DNA from: Acidovorax radicis N35
GTDB taxonomy: Bacteria > Pseudomonadota > Gammaproteobacteria > Burkholderiales > Burkholderiaceae_C
Direction of reading: 5' to 3'
Length of the DNA: 64,000 nt
NCBI RefSeq assembly: GCF_000204195.1
Contig: NZ_AFBG01000015.1
Location: 62,001-126,000, forward strand
A program made the translations under genes and the position numbers. Under the pieces are notes generated by a model that was not told the DNA's origin, did not search any database, and was given only the letters and a program-made list of their open reading frames with translations. Positions 44,492-53,499 of this stretch are shown here, in pieces. Positions within the stretch are counted from its first letter, which is position 1. Every line of letters begins with the position of its first letter.

Positions 44492-45976
44492 ATGGCCCCC
44501 TCCTCCGAGCCCTCTTACCCCAGCGGTCTTGTCTGGTTCCGCCGCGACCTGCGCGCGAACGATCAGGCCGCCCTGTACCGCGCACTCACGCAGTGCCAGC
44601 AGGTGCATTGCGCCTTTGTTTTTGACCGCGAGATCCTGAATGCCCTGCCCCGGACTGACCGGCGGGTGGAGTTCATCCGCGAGTCGCTGGTGGAACTGGA
44701 TGAAACGCTGCGCATGCTCTCTGGGCATGCACAGGGTGGCCTTATCGTGCTGCACGCGGTGGCCAGCGATGCGATTCCGGCACTGGCCAACGCGCTGGGC
44801 GTGCAAGCTGTATTTGCCAACCACGATGACGAGCCCCAGGCCCTGGAACGCGACAGCCAGGTGCGCACACAGCTGGCCACTGCCGGAAGGGCCTTTCACA
44901 CCTTCAAGGACCACACCATTCTGGAACGCAGCGAGGTGCTCACGCAAACCGGCAACCCGTACAGCGTGTTCACCCCTTACAAGAACGCCTGGCTCAAGAA
45001 GGTGGATGCCTTTCAGCTCACAAGCTACCCTGTGGAACGCCATGCACACCGCCTGGCCCCCCGCCCACAGGAACACCGCCAAGCGGTGCCGACCCTGGCG
45101 TCGCTGGGTTTCGAGGCCACGGCCCTGTCGCAGCTCAAGCTGCCGACCGGTGCCAGCGGCGCACAGCAGTTGTTCGATGATTTTCTCGGCCGCATTGAGC
45201 GGTATGAGGACACGCGCAACTTTCCGGCGGTCAAAGGGCCGAGCTACCTCAGCGTGCACCTGCGTTTTGGCACCATCTCGCCGCGCCTGCTCGCGCGCAC
45301 CGCGCACGGGCTGATGCTGCAAGGCAACCCGGGCGCTACGACCTGGCTCAGCGAACTGATCTGGCGGGACTTCTACTTTCAGATCCTGCACCACCACCCC
45401 CATGTGGTGGGCCACAGTTTCAAGCCCGCGTATGACGCGATCCAGTGGGAGTCCGGCCCCGAGGCCGACGCCCTGTTTGCCGCCTGGTGCGAGGGGCGCA
45501 CGGGTTATCCGCTGGTAGATGCCGCCATGGCGCAGATCAACCAGACGGGCTATATGCACAACCGCCTGCGCATGGTGGTGGCGAGCTTTCTGGTCAAAGA
45601 CTTGGGTATTGACTGGCGCTGGGGCGAGGCTTACTTTGCCACGCACCTCAATGACTTCGACCTGGCCGCCAACAACGGTGGCTGGCAATGGGCCAGCTCC
45701 AGCGGGTGCGATGCACAGCCTTATTTCCGCATCTTCAATCCGGTCAGCCAGAGCGAGAAGTTTGACCCGGAGGGCAAGTTCATCCGCCGCTGCCTGCCGC
45801 AGCTGGCCGGGCTACCCACCAAGGCATTGCACGCGCCCTGGCTGGCACGCCCCATGGAACTACAAGGTGCAGGAGTGCGGCTGGGGGATACCTACCCGCT
45901 ACCGGTGGTGGAGCACGACACGGCGCGGCACCGCACCCTGGAACGGTATGCAGTAGTGAAGTCAGCCGCAGCCTGA
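44492..45976 (+). CDS. phrB: deoxyribodipyrimidine photolyase
   Basis: The 494-residue light-driven DNA repair enzyme has the N-terminal antenna domain (VWFRRDLRANDQ at about residues 14-25) and the C-terminal FAD domain (WRDFYFQIL, GYPLVDAAMAQINQTGYMHN, RMVVASFLVKDL, NNGGWQWASSSGCDAQPYFR). All these are intact, so it is a CPD photolyase of class I. The ATG at 44492 is used. Only 21 bases separate it from the divergent yqgE. Confidence 0.95.
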   Translation: MAPSSEPSYPSGLVWFRRDLRANDQAALYRALTQCQQVHCAFVFDREILNALPRTDRRVEFIRESLVELDETLRMLSGHAQGGLIVLHAVASDAIPALANALGVQAVFANHDDEPQALERDSQVRTQLATAGRAFHTFKDHTILERSEVLTQTGNPYSVFTPYKNAWLKKVDAFQLTSYPVERHAHRLAPRPQEHRQAVPTLASLGFEATALSQLKLPTGASGAQQLFDDFLGRIERYEDTRNFPAVKGPSYLSVHLRFGTISPRLLARTAHGLMLQGNPGATTWLSELIWRDFYFQILHHHPHVVGHSFKPAYDAIQWESGPEADALFAAWCEGRTGYPLVDAAMAQINQTGYMHNRLRMVVASFLVKDLGIDWRWGEAYFATHLNDFDLAANNGGWQWASSSGCDAQPYFRIFNPVSQSEKFDPEGKFIRRCLPQLAGLPTKALHAPWLARPMELQGAGVRLGDTYPLPVVEHDTARHRTLERYAVVKSAAA

Positions 45977-45985
45977 GCCCCACAC

Positions 45986-47164
45986 TCAACGGCGCGCGGT
46001 AGGCGGTGGAACGCTATCTGGCCCGGCAGGCTCGTCGGGACTCATCTGCATGCCCTCGCTCCCCAGCGAAGCACCGGCCGCCAGCCGAAGTCGTAACCGC
46101 ACATCGGTGCGGTTGTCGGCGTTGGCAATCGCTTCTTCGGGAGATATGGCGCCGGACTCGACCATGGCCAGCAAGGATTGGTCGAAGCTCCACATACCCT
46201 GCTCGCCGCTGCGGGTGATAGCAGTCTTGAGCTCATCAATCTGGCCCTTCTGGATCAGCTCCGCCACGTAGGGCGTGAGCAACATGATCTCGGTGGCAGG
46301 CACGAGGCCGCCCGCCCGCCCCGCCACCAGGCGCTGCGCCACGACTGCGCGCAGGTTGAGGGAGAGGTCCATAAGCAGCTGGCGGTGGGCCTCTTCAGGA
46401 AAGAAGTTCAGGATGCGCTGCACCGCCTGGTTCGCATTGTTGGCATGCAACGTGGAGACGCACAGATGGCCGGACTCGGCATAGTGCAGCGCGTGCTGCA
46501 TGGTGGCCCGGTCGCGGATCTCGCCGATCATGATGACGTTCGGGGCCTCGCGCATCGCGCGGCGCAGGGCCTCGTCGTAGGACAGCGTATCGAGCCCCAC
46601 CTCGCGCTGTGTCACGAGTGACTTTTTGTGGGTGTGCAAGTACTCAATGGGGTCTTCCACCGTCAGGATATGCCCGCCAGTGTGCGCATTGCGGTGGTCC
46701 AGCAACGCCGCCAATGTGGTGGTCTTGCCCGAGCCTGCCGACCCCACCGTGAGCACCAGCCCCCCTTTGAGAAATGCCAGTTGCTGGAGTACGGGCGGAA
46801 GACCAAGCGCCTCCAGGCTAGGGATGTGGGCACTGACATGACGGATCACCATGCCCACTTGGCCACGCTGCCGGTGCACATTCACACGAAACCGCTCACC
46901 CTCCGGGGTCTGCAGGGAGAGGTCGCACTCCATGGTGGCATCGAACTCCTGCCGCTGCGTTTCGCGGAGGATGGAGTACGCCATCTGCCTGACATCGTCT
47001 GCCGAAAGCAGTTGCTGCCCCAGTGCCACGAACACCCCTTGGCGCTTGAGCGTTGGCGGCGCGCCCGCCATGATGAAAAGATCAGAGGCCTTTTCCCGCA
47101 CCACCACGGCCAGACAAGCCAGGAGACGGGGGTCGGGAGAGGAAGCAGTTGCCGGCGATTCCAT
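45986..47164 (-). CDS. pilU: type IV pilus retraction ATPase PilU
   Basis: The 392-residue hexameric ATPase of the GspE/PilT family has Walker A GSAGSGKTT near residue 145, Walker B VIMIGEIRD near residue 210, and the His box STLHANNANQAV. The C-terminus, with WSFDQSLLAMVESG and NADNRTDVRL, is of PilU rather than PilT type. The ATG at 47164 has AGAGG eight bases upstream. It lies directly after chpA on the same strand; pilT is not in the window. Confidence 0.88.
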   Translation of the reverse strand: MESPATASSPDPRLLACLAVVVREKASDLFIMAGAPPTLKRQGVFVALGQQLLSADDVRQMAYSILRETQRQEFDATMECDLSLQTPEGERFRVNVHRQRGQVGMVIRHVSAHIPSLEALGLPPVLQQLAFLKGGLVLTVGSAGSGKTTTLAALLDHRNAHTGGHILTVEDPIEYLHTHKKSLVTQREVGLDTLSYDEALRRAMREAPNVIMIGEIRDRATMQHALHYAESGHLCVSTLHANNANQAVQRILNFFPEEAHRQLLMDLSLNLRAVVAQRLVAGRAGGLVPATEIMLLTPYVAELIQKGQIDELKTAITRSGEQGMWSFDQSLLAMVESGAISPEEAIANADNRTDVRLRLRLAAGASLGSEGMQMSPDEPAGPDSVPPPTARR

Positions 47165-47276
47165 CAGGACAACCTCTGGAACGGAACTGACAAAGCAGCT
47201 GCCGGAATCAATGCGTGCATTTGCTGGCCACAAGCCCGCCGGTTCAAGGCAGGCCTGTGGTGCATCTGCATGCTGG

Positions 47277-50200
47277 CTAGGCCTCTGCGGTCGCCGCGAT
47301 GCGGGCGTAGTGCTGAATGAGGCTCAGCAGTTCTTCGTCGGAGTACGGTTTGCCCAGGTAATGGTTGACGCCCAGCTCCATGGCATGCTCGCGGTGCTTT
47401 TCAGCAATGCGCGAGGTGATCATGATGATGGGCAGGTCGCGCAAGGCACCGTCTGCACGAATATTCCGCGCCAGGTCGAAACCATCCATGCGGGGCATTT
47501 CGATGTCAGACAACACGACGGTCGGACGCTCTTCCTGTAGGCGCTCCAGCGCTTGCAAGCCATCGGCAGCGAGCGCAACACGGTAGCCTTCGCGCTGCAG
47601 CAACCGCTGCGTGACCCGGCGCACCGTGATTGAATCGTCCACCACCAAAACCAATGGCACCTGGCTGGGGCCAGCAAGCTGGGGAGAAACGACCGACTTG
47701 CCAGCACCTGATGAGCCATCAGCCTCCAGGACTGAAGGCAGACCTGCGCTGGCGGCACGCACCTGATCTCCGTACACCGTGGCCAACGCCACAGGGTTGT
47801 AGATCAGAACCACGGCACCCGACGCCAACACCGACATGCCGGCCAAGCCGGGCAAACGGGACAACTGAGGGCCGAGGTTCTTCACCACGACTTCCTGGTT
47901 GCCCAGAACTTCGTCCACATGCATGGCGATGCGCTGCGATGCGCTGCGGAAAATCACCACAGGTCGCGTCTTGCCAGCCGGCTCGTTGCTGCGCGCAGAA
48001 GCCTGCAGCAGCGCCCCGGACCAGAAGAACTGCAGCTGCTCCGTGCCATCGTCGAAATGGCCGGTGCGGTATGCAACTTCAAGGTCTGCCGCCGAGGTGC
48101 GCCGCACGATCTCGACCACGTTGGCGGGCACACCGATCGCCAGATCACCGGCACGCAGCATCACCACCTGCGTCACCGCCGTGGTCAAGGGCAGCACCAT
48201 GCGGAAGGCGGCTCCCCTGCCAGCTTCTGTCGATGTTTCGATCCGACCGCCCAAAGCGTTGATTTCGGCACGCACCACGTCCATGCCAATGCCCCGCCCT
48301 GCCAAGCCGGTCACCTCGGAGGCCGTGGAGAACCCGGGCATGAAAATGAGGTTGGCAGCCTCGGTATCGCTCAGCTCGGTATCAGGCGCCACGATGCCTT
48401 GCGCCAGCGCCTTTTCACGGATGCGGGGCAGATTCAGCCCGGCCCCGTCGTCCCGGAACTCCACCGACACGTCGTTGCCTTCATGGTGCAACTCCACGGT
48501 GATCGTGCCCGAAGCAGGCTTGCCCGCTGCCGTGCGCACCTGGGGATCTTCGATACCGTGTGCCACGCAGTTACGCAACAAATGCTCGAACGCGGGGGTC
48601 ATACGATCCAGCACGCCACGGTCCATTTCGATGGAGCCGCCGGTAATATCAAGCTTGATCTGCTTGCCGGTTTCCTTGGAGGCCTGCCGCACCACGGCAT
48701 ACAGGCGCTCTGCGATGCCTTCGAACTCCACCATGCGGGTGCGCAACAAGTCGCGCTGCAGTTCCCGCGCCTGGCGGCCCTGGGCAATCAGGTCATCTTC
48801 CGCACCTTCCATGGCGCGCTGCAGGTTGCGCTGCACGGTGGCCACGTCGTTCACCGACTCGGCCATCATGCGCGTGAGTTCCTGGACGCGGGTGAAGCGG
48901 TCAAACTCCAGCGGATCGAAGCCGGCAGCGGAATCCTTCGACAGGGCCAGGCGCGACTGCATCTGCGATTCAGCTTGCAATTCGATGTCCCGCAACTGCT
49001 GGCGCAGGCGGTCCAAGTTCCCCGACAAATCGGTCAGCGAACTGCGGAACTGCCCCAATCGCACGTCCAGCCGCGAACGGCTGATCATCACTTCACCCGC
49101 CTGATTGACCAGGCGGTCCAGCAACTGGGCGCGCACGCGCACCGACTGATTGGCGGCCACGCGCAAAGGCGCAAGCTGCGACGGACCAGGCATGCGTACC
49201 GCTGGGGCGGCAGGCGTCACCGATGCGTGGACAGCGGCAGATGCTGGAGCCACCTGTGCCTCGGAGGCTTCGGGACGGGTGCGCGGTGTTTCCACCGGCA
49301 AAGAGACCACCGTATCAGCGGGCCCCTGGCCAATGGCGCGCAGTGCGTCGAAGTTCGCCTGAAGACCGTCAAAACTCCCTTGCAAAGGCTCGATCTGGTC
49401 CGCTGTCACCGTTTCAGCGTCTAGCTGCTCGATAGCGGACTCCAGCCGGTGGGCCATTTCACCCAGGCGCATGGCACCGGCCAAGCGCGAACTGCCTTTG
49501 AGGGTGTGGAGCGCACGCAGCACTTCACTGCGGGCACCCAGGTTGTCGGGGCGCGAGGCCCATTGACGCAACGCGCCACCGAGCTGAGGCAACAGCTCTG
49601 CAGCCTCTTCCTCGAAGATCGGGAACAGATCCGGATCAATAACGTCGATCGCGTCAATGTCGTCATCCACATCCGAACCGAGTGCCACAGCGTGGGCAAT
49701 CGCGTCATCAACGTATTGGTCGTGGTCGTGGTCGTGGACCACGGCAGACAAAGCGGGAGCCACATGCCCCCTGGGCACCACGACCGGCGTGGGCTCCGAC
49801 ATGGCTGCCACGTCGGGTTCAGGTTCTACTGGGGGCAACGGCTGCGCTGCTTCTGCCTCCACTGGAGTGATTGGCTCTTGCTCCAACAGGTACTCGCCTG
49901 CAGCCTCTTCTTCGGGTGGAGACAAGGTGTTGTCCACCTCGGTTTGCAAGATCTGACGCAGTTGCTCCAGCACCTCCTGGCTGGGTTCCTTGAGGAAACC
50001 CGCTGCGAACTGGTGCAGCAAACGCCGGATATCCTCGGCTGCCGCCATGAAGGCCTCGGCCTGCTCCTGTGTGCCGCCAGACTGCAACTGCACGTGCTGC
50101 AGCGCATGTTCAAGCACCCTGGCCATCTCCGACAGGGCATTGAACCCCACCGTGGCCGAACTGCCCGCCAGCGAGTGCGCGAGCGCCACCGCCATGTCCG

Positions 50201-53200
50201 GCAGAGGTTCATGCAGTTCCAGCGACCATTCCTGCAAGCAGGTCACCAGTCGGCGCGACCACTCATCGGCTTCGTTCAAATAAACGTTGTAGAGCGGGAT
50301 GCCAATGCGCAGCGTGTCAATGACCTTGACCGCTTCATCACCTGCACTGTCCTCCAGTTCCTGCGCCAGCGCATCGGCTACCTGTGGTTCTTCAGGAGCC
50401 GCTCCCGCAGCCACATCTTCTGCGACTTCTGCAGGCACTTCCTCCTGGGCCACAGATTCCAGCTCATCAGTGCTTGGCAGCATCGGCTCCGGCTCTGCCA
50501 GGTTCTGCACCTCCAGCGGCTCGGCTGCGTCCATCAATTCGACAGGCAGCGCAAAAGCACCATCCGCCACCGGCTCATCAGGCAACACGGTGACCTGCGG
50601 CGGAGCGCCCACCTCAGGACCCGCTGTGGCTGGCTCCAAGTCCGGCAGTTCGAGATCCAGTACGAAATCGATGCTGGAGGGATCGAGAACCCCAGGGACG
50701 GCAGGCGCTTCGTTGAGCGCGGCAGCAAACACGGAGAAATCGATCTCCTCGGCTACTTCGGGGGCCGAAGTAGCCAAGTCTGCCGGCGGTTCTGGCGCAT
50801 GGTCGAAAATCTCGGTAGCTTCAAAGTCTGGTACCACCAGCTCTTCTTCCACAGCCAGGGGCACCTCTGCAATCGCCTCTTCAGGCGGCTCAAGGGGCAG
50901 ATCCTCCAGCGCTGCGACCTCGGGCTCAGGCGCAATGACGGCCAGAACAGGGCTCTCTGCCCCGGCGGAGGGCACCACAAGCGGCAACAGGGTTCCGTCC
51001 AGGCGCATGGCATCCGCCGACTGGCGGAATGCGTCCTGCTGCCAGCCAGAGGCACGGCCCGCTGCGATGTCGTCAGCCCAACGGCTAAAGGCACGCAACG
51101 CATCGGAAGACAGATCCAACAAACTTGGTTGCATCGGTTTTTGCTCGGCCAACCAGGCGTTGAGCAATTGCTCCATCGACCACGCGGCCTCGCCAAAATC
51201 GTTCAGCCCCACCATCCGCGAGCTGCCCTTGAGGGTATGGAAGGCACGGCGCAGCGTGGTCTGTTCGCTGAGATTGCCCGGCTCATCCCTGAGAACGTCG
51301 ATCGCGGCCAAGCCATTGACCACCACCTCACGGGCTTCTTCCAGGAAAACCTCGAGCAATTCATCTTCGATTTCAGGCACCGATACAGGGGCAGACGCAG
51401 GCGTTGCCGCAGCCTGCGGCAGCGGTGTCTCGCCACTTTCTGCCACGGCGGGCAGATCGAACGAAATATCGGGGGCGAGTGAATCAGGATCGACCGAAGC
51501 AAGGGGCGCGTTGGCTGCAACGCCGGGAATGTCCGGCAAGGAAGGCAACGAACCAAAATCGGTGGGCTCGCTGAGGGGTTCCTGCACAGGAAAACGCGGC
51601 ACCACATCGGGCATGGGAATAGCCGACCGCTCCTCCAGCTTGGCAGGGGCCTCTTCCACGGCGTCTGAAGCGCGCGGCCGGGTTTTGCCCATGAGGATGC
51701 GCAATTCGCCCAGTTCTTCGTCATACACGAACAGCTTGCGCGCCATCGTGCGCTGGTAGCTCAGCATGTCGATCAGGAACCCCAAGGCGCCCAGGCTGTT
51801 GCCCAGCTTCTCGAACACTCCTTGACGATCTGCCTCTGGGACTTCGTTGATGAGCAAGCGCTCCACCATGTCGCGCATGCGGACCACTGCGAGCGAAGCC
51901 TGATCAAGGCCCAGCACCGACAACACACCGCGCATTTGAGCGAGGTGTCCCGGAACAGTTGCCAGGACAGCGGTGTCCTGAGGACTGCGGAAGAATTGGT
52001 CAAGCGCCTTCTCTGCTTCGCCGAGCGTAGAGCGCAGTTCGTCGACCACACTGCCCATGGTCTGGTTGTCGCTGACCCTGCGGTACAGCTCTTCCATCCA
52101 TTGTTCAAGGGGCTCTGGCTCCGCGCCAGCGCCCACCGCATCCAGGCGCTCTGCCAGCCGGGCGGCGCGGATTTCCATCTGATCGTCGTCCGCATCCAAC
52201 TCTTCAAAAGCTGCTTGCAGATACAGGACTGAGGTTGCCACCTCCATGGCCAACGCGGCCGAAGGAGGCTCACCGGAACGCGTGGTGGACTCCAGCACGC
52301 GGGTCAGCGCCTGGGCGAGGCTTTCACTGCCAGGATGCAACTTGCGCAGCGAGTCGCAGACTAGGCTGAATTGATCTGCCGCGGGCTTGAGCTTGTTACG
52401 ATCCCCCCCCGCCAGCGCGGACCAGGTTTCCGTGGCAGCGGCAATCCGCTTGCGTGCCTGGGCCAGCATGGCAGGGTCAAACCGGCCAAAACGCGCAGCC
52501 TCGTAGTCCACGGGCTTGAACCGGTCCAGCGCAAAAGCCTGACGCACCGCCTGCAGAGACGGCGCTGCGATACCCGCCGAATCGGCTGGCTTGGCCTGTG
52601 AGCAGAAAAACAGCAAATCCTGAACCAGGCGGTCCGCAATCGTTGTATCACCCTTGGCGAGCGTGGCGTACTGCATCAGAACGCGGGATGCCACGCGTTT
52701 GACATAGACGTCAGCAGGCAAAAGGCCTGAACCGAAGGCTTCAAAAAAGCCTGCACATATTTTCCAGAATGCGCGGGACTGGCGATCATGCTGTGCCGCC
52801 ACGAATCCCAGGCAGGTATCCCGCAGACTCAATGAGGCACGAAGATCCCCGGATTTCACGATTCTCAGAACCGCAGCATCCAGCCGGGCACGCGCTTCGG
52901 GCCCATAGGGCAGCGGCGTGACAGAAACAGCACCCTCGGGCTCGCGAAACCGGCGCTCCACCGGCCACAGATCGGCAGGATGGACACGGTCCGCGCCCGC
53001 CAATGCCTGGGCATCGCGGTACTGAGGGAACAGCGCAACAGGCGAAGCCGCTTTGCCAGCCAGAACGGTTTCCAGGTACTCAATCAGCGCAAAGCTCGCA
53101 CGCTCGATCACCGCTGCAGCATCGTCGCTGCAGGTTTCCGGACGTTGCACGAACTTCTGGACCGCCGACTCCATGGCCCGCAGGACCAGCGCCGGAGGGC

Positions 53201-53453
53201 CCATGCCCACCATTTCCAGCGCGCCGCACGCTTGGTGCAGCTGCTGGCGGGCGATGCGCAGTGGGCCTGCGTCCAATGCCGCAAGATCTGATTCGCGGGC
53301 AGCTTCTGCATCGCGCACAAAGCGCCGCATCGCCTTGACAGCTCCATCAAGGGATTTGCGCAGTTCGTCAAGCACCCAAGCCAAAGGACCCAGGTCCTGA
53401 TCCCCCTGGGTCCCATCCGCGGCCGGTGCATTGTTGACATCAATAGATGACAT
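47277..53453 (-). CDS. chpA: hybrid chemosensory histidine kinase ChpA/PilL
   Basis: The 2058-residue CheA-type kinase is the core of the type IV pilus (Chp) chemosensory system. Several histidine phosphotransfer (Hpt) modules can be seen: full ones with HTLKGSSR near residues 738 and 1315, one with HSLAGSSA near 1092, and degenerate ones near 72 (LHQACGALEMVG) and 503 (GHLAQMRGVLSVLG). Between are long acidic and Pro-rich linkers. Then come the dimerisation domain (about 1450-1530), an ATPase domain with the DDGAGLNL and GRGIGMDVV boxes (about 1660-1760), a CheW-like domain, and a receiver with the phospho-Asp near 1981 (VVLSDIEMPRMDG). The ATG at 53453 has GGGGA upstream. It controls motility by PilG/PilH and works with PilI/PilJ. 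Confidence 0.93.
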   Translation of the reverse strand: MSSIDVNNAPAADGTQGDQDLGPLAWVLDELRKSLDGAVKAMRRFVRDAEAARESDLAALDAGPLRIARQQLHQACGALEMVGMGPPALVLRAMESAVQKFVQRPETCSDDAAAVIERASFALIEYLETVLAGKAASPVALFPQYRDAQALAGADRVHPADLWPVERRFREPEGAVSVTPLPYGPEARARLDAAVLRIVKSGDLRASLSLRDTCLGFVAAQHDRQSRAFWKICAGFFEAFGSGLLPADVYVKRVASRVLMQYATLAKGDTTIADRLVQDLLFFCSQAKPADSAGIAAPSLQAVRQAFALDRFKPVDYEAARFGRFDPAMLAQARKRIAAATETWSALAGGDRNKLKPAADQFSLVCDSLRKLHPGSESLAQALTRVLESTTRSGEPPSAALAMEVATSVLYLQAAFEELDADDDQMEIRAARLAERLDAVGAGAEPEPLEQWMEELYRRVSDNQTMGSVVDELRSTLGEAEKALDQFFRSPQDTAVLATVPGHLAQMRGVLSVLGLDQASLAVVRMRDMVERLLINEVPEADRQGVFEKLGNSLGALGFLIDMLSYQRTMARKLFVYDEELGELRILMGKTRPRASDAVEEAPAKLEERSAIPMPDVVPRFPVQEPLSEPTDFGSLPSLPDIPGVAANAPLASVDPDSLAPDISFDLPAVAESGETPLPQAAATPASAPVSVPEIEDELLEVFLEEAREVVVNGLAAIDVLRDEPGNLSEQTTLRRAFHTLKGSSRMVGLNDFGEAAWSMEQLLNAWLAEQKPMQPSLLDLSSDALRAFSRWADDIAAGRASGWQQDAFRQSADAMRLDGTLLPLVVPSAGAESPVLAVIAPEPEVAALEDLPLEPPEEAIAEVPLAVEEELVVPDFEATEIFDHAPEPPADLATSAPEVAEEIDFSVFAAALNEAPAVPGVLDPSSIDFVLDLELPDLEPATAGPEVGAPPQVTVLPDEPVADGAFALPVELMDAAEPLEVQNLAEPEPMLPSTDELESVAQEEVPAEVAEDVAAGAAPEEPQVADALAQELEDSAGDEAVKVIDTLRIGIPLYNVYLNEADEWSRRLVTCLQEWSLELHEPLPDMAVALAHSLAGSSATVGFNALSEMARVLEHALQHVQLQSGGTQEQAEAFMAAAEDIRRLLHQFAAGFLKEPSQEVLEQLRQILQTEVDNTLSPPEEEAAGEYLLEQEPITPVEAEAAQPLPPVEPEPDVAAMSEPTPVVVPRGHVAPALSAVVHDHDHDQYVDDAIAHAVALGSDVDDDIDAIDVIDPDLFPIFEEEAAELLPQLGGALRQWASRPDNLGARSEVLRALHTLKGSSRLAGAMRLGEMAHRLESAIEQLDAETVTADQIEPLQGSFDGLQANFDALRAIGQGPADTVVSLPVETPRTRPEASEAQVAPASAAVHASVTPAAPAVRMPGPSQLAPLRVAANQSVRVRAQLLDRLVNQAGEVMISRSRLDVRLGQFRSSLTDLSGNLDRLRQQLRDIELQAESQMQSRLALSKDSAAGFDPLEFDRFTRVQELTRMMAESVNDVATVQRNLQRAMEGAEDDLIAQGRQARELQRDLLRTRMVEFEGIAERLYAVVRQASKETGKQIKLDITGGSIEMDRGVLDRMTPAFEHLLRNCVAHGIEDPQVRTAAGKPASGTITVELHHEGNDVSVEFRDDGAGLNLPRIREKALAQGIVAPDTELSDTEAANLIFMPGFSTASEVTGLAGRGIGMDVVRAEINALGGRIETSTEAGRGAAFRMVLPLTTAVTQVVMLRAGDLAIGVPANVVEIVRRTSAADLEVAYRTGHFDDGTEQLQFFWSGALLQASARSNEPAGKTRPVVIFRSASQRIAMHVDEVLGNQEVVVKNLGPQLSRLPGLAGMSVLASGAVVLIYNPVALATVYGDQVRAASAGLPSVLEADGSSGAGKSVVSPQLAGPSQVPLVLVVDDSITVRRVTQRLLQREGYRVALAADGLQALERLQEERPTVVLSDIEMPRMDGFDLARNIRADGALRDLPIIMITSRIAEKHREHAMELGVNHYLGKPYSDEELLSLIQHYARIAATAEA

Positions 53454-53499
53454 GGATTCGTCCCCGGCTGCTATGAGCCAGCTGGTTGATGACTAAGCG

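Noticed and set aside
47229-47263. Imperfect hairpin between chpA and pilU as a terminator
   Set aside because: Stem has mismatches and no T-run follows on the minus strand; not enough support.
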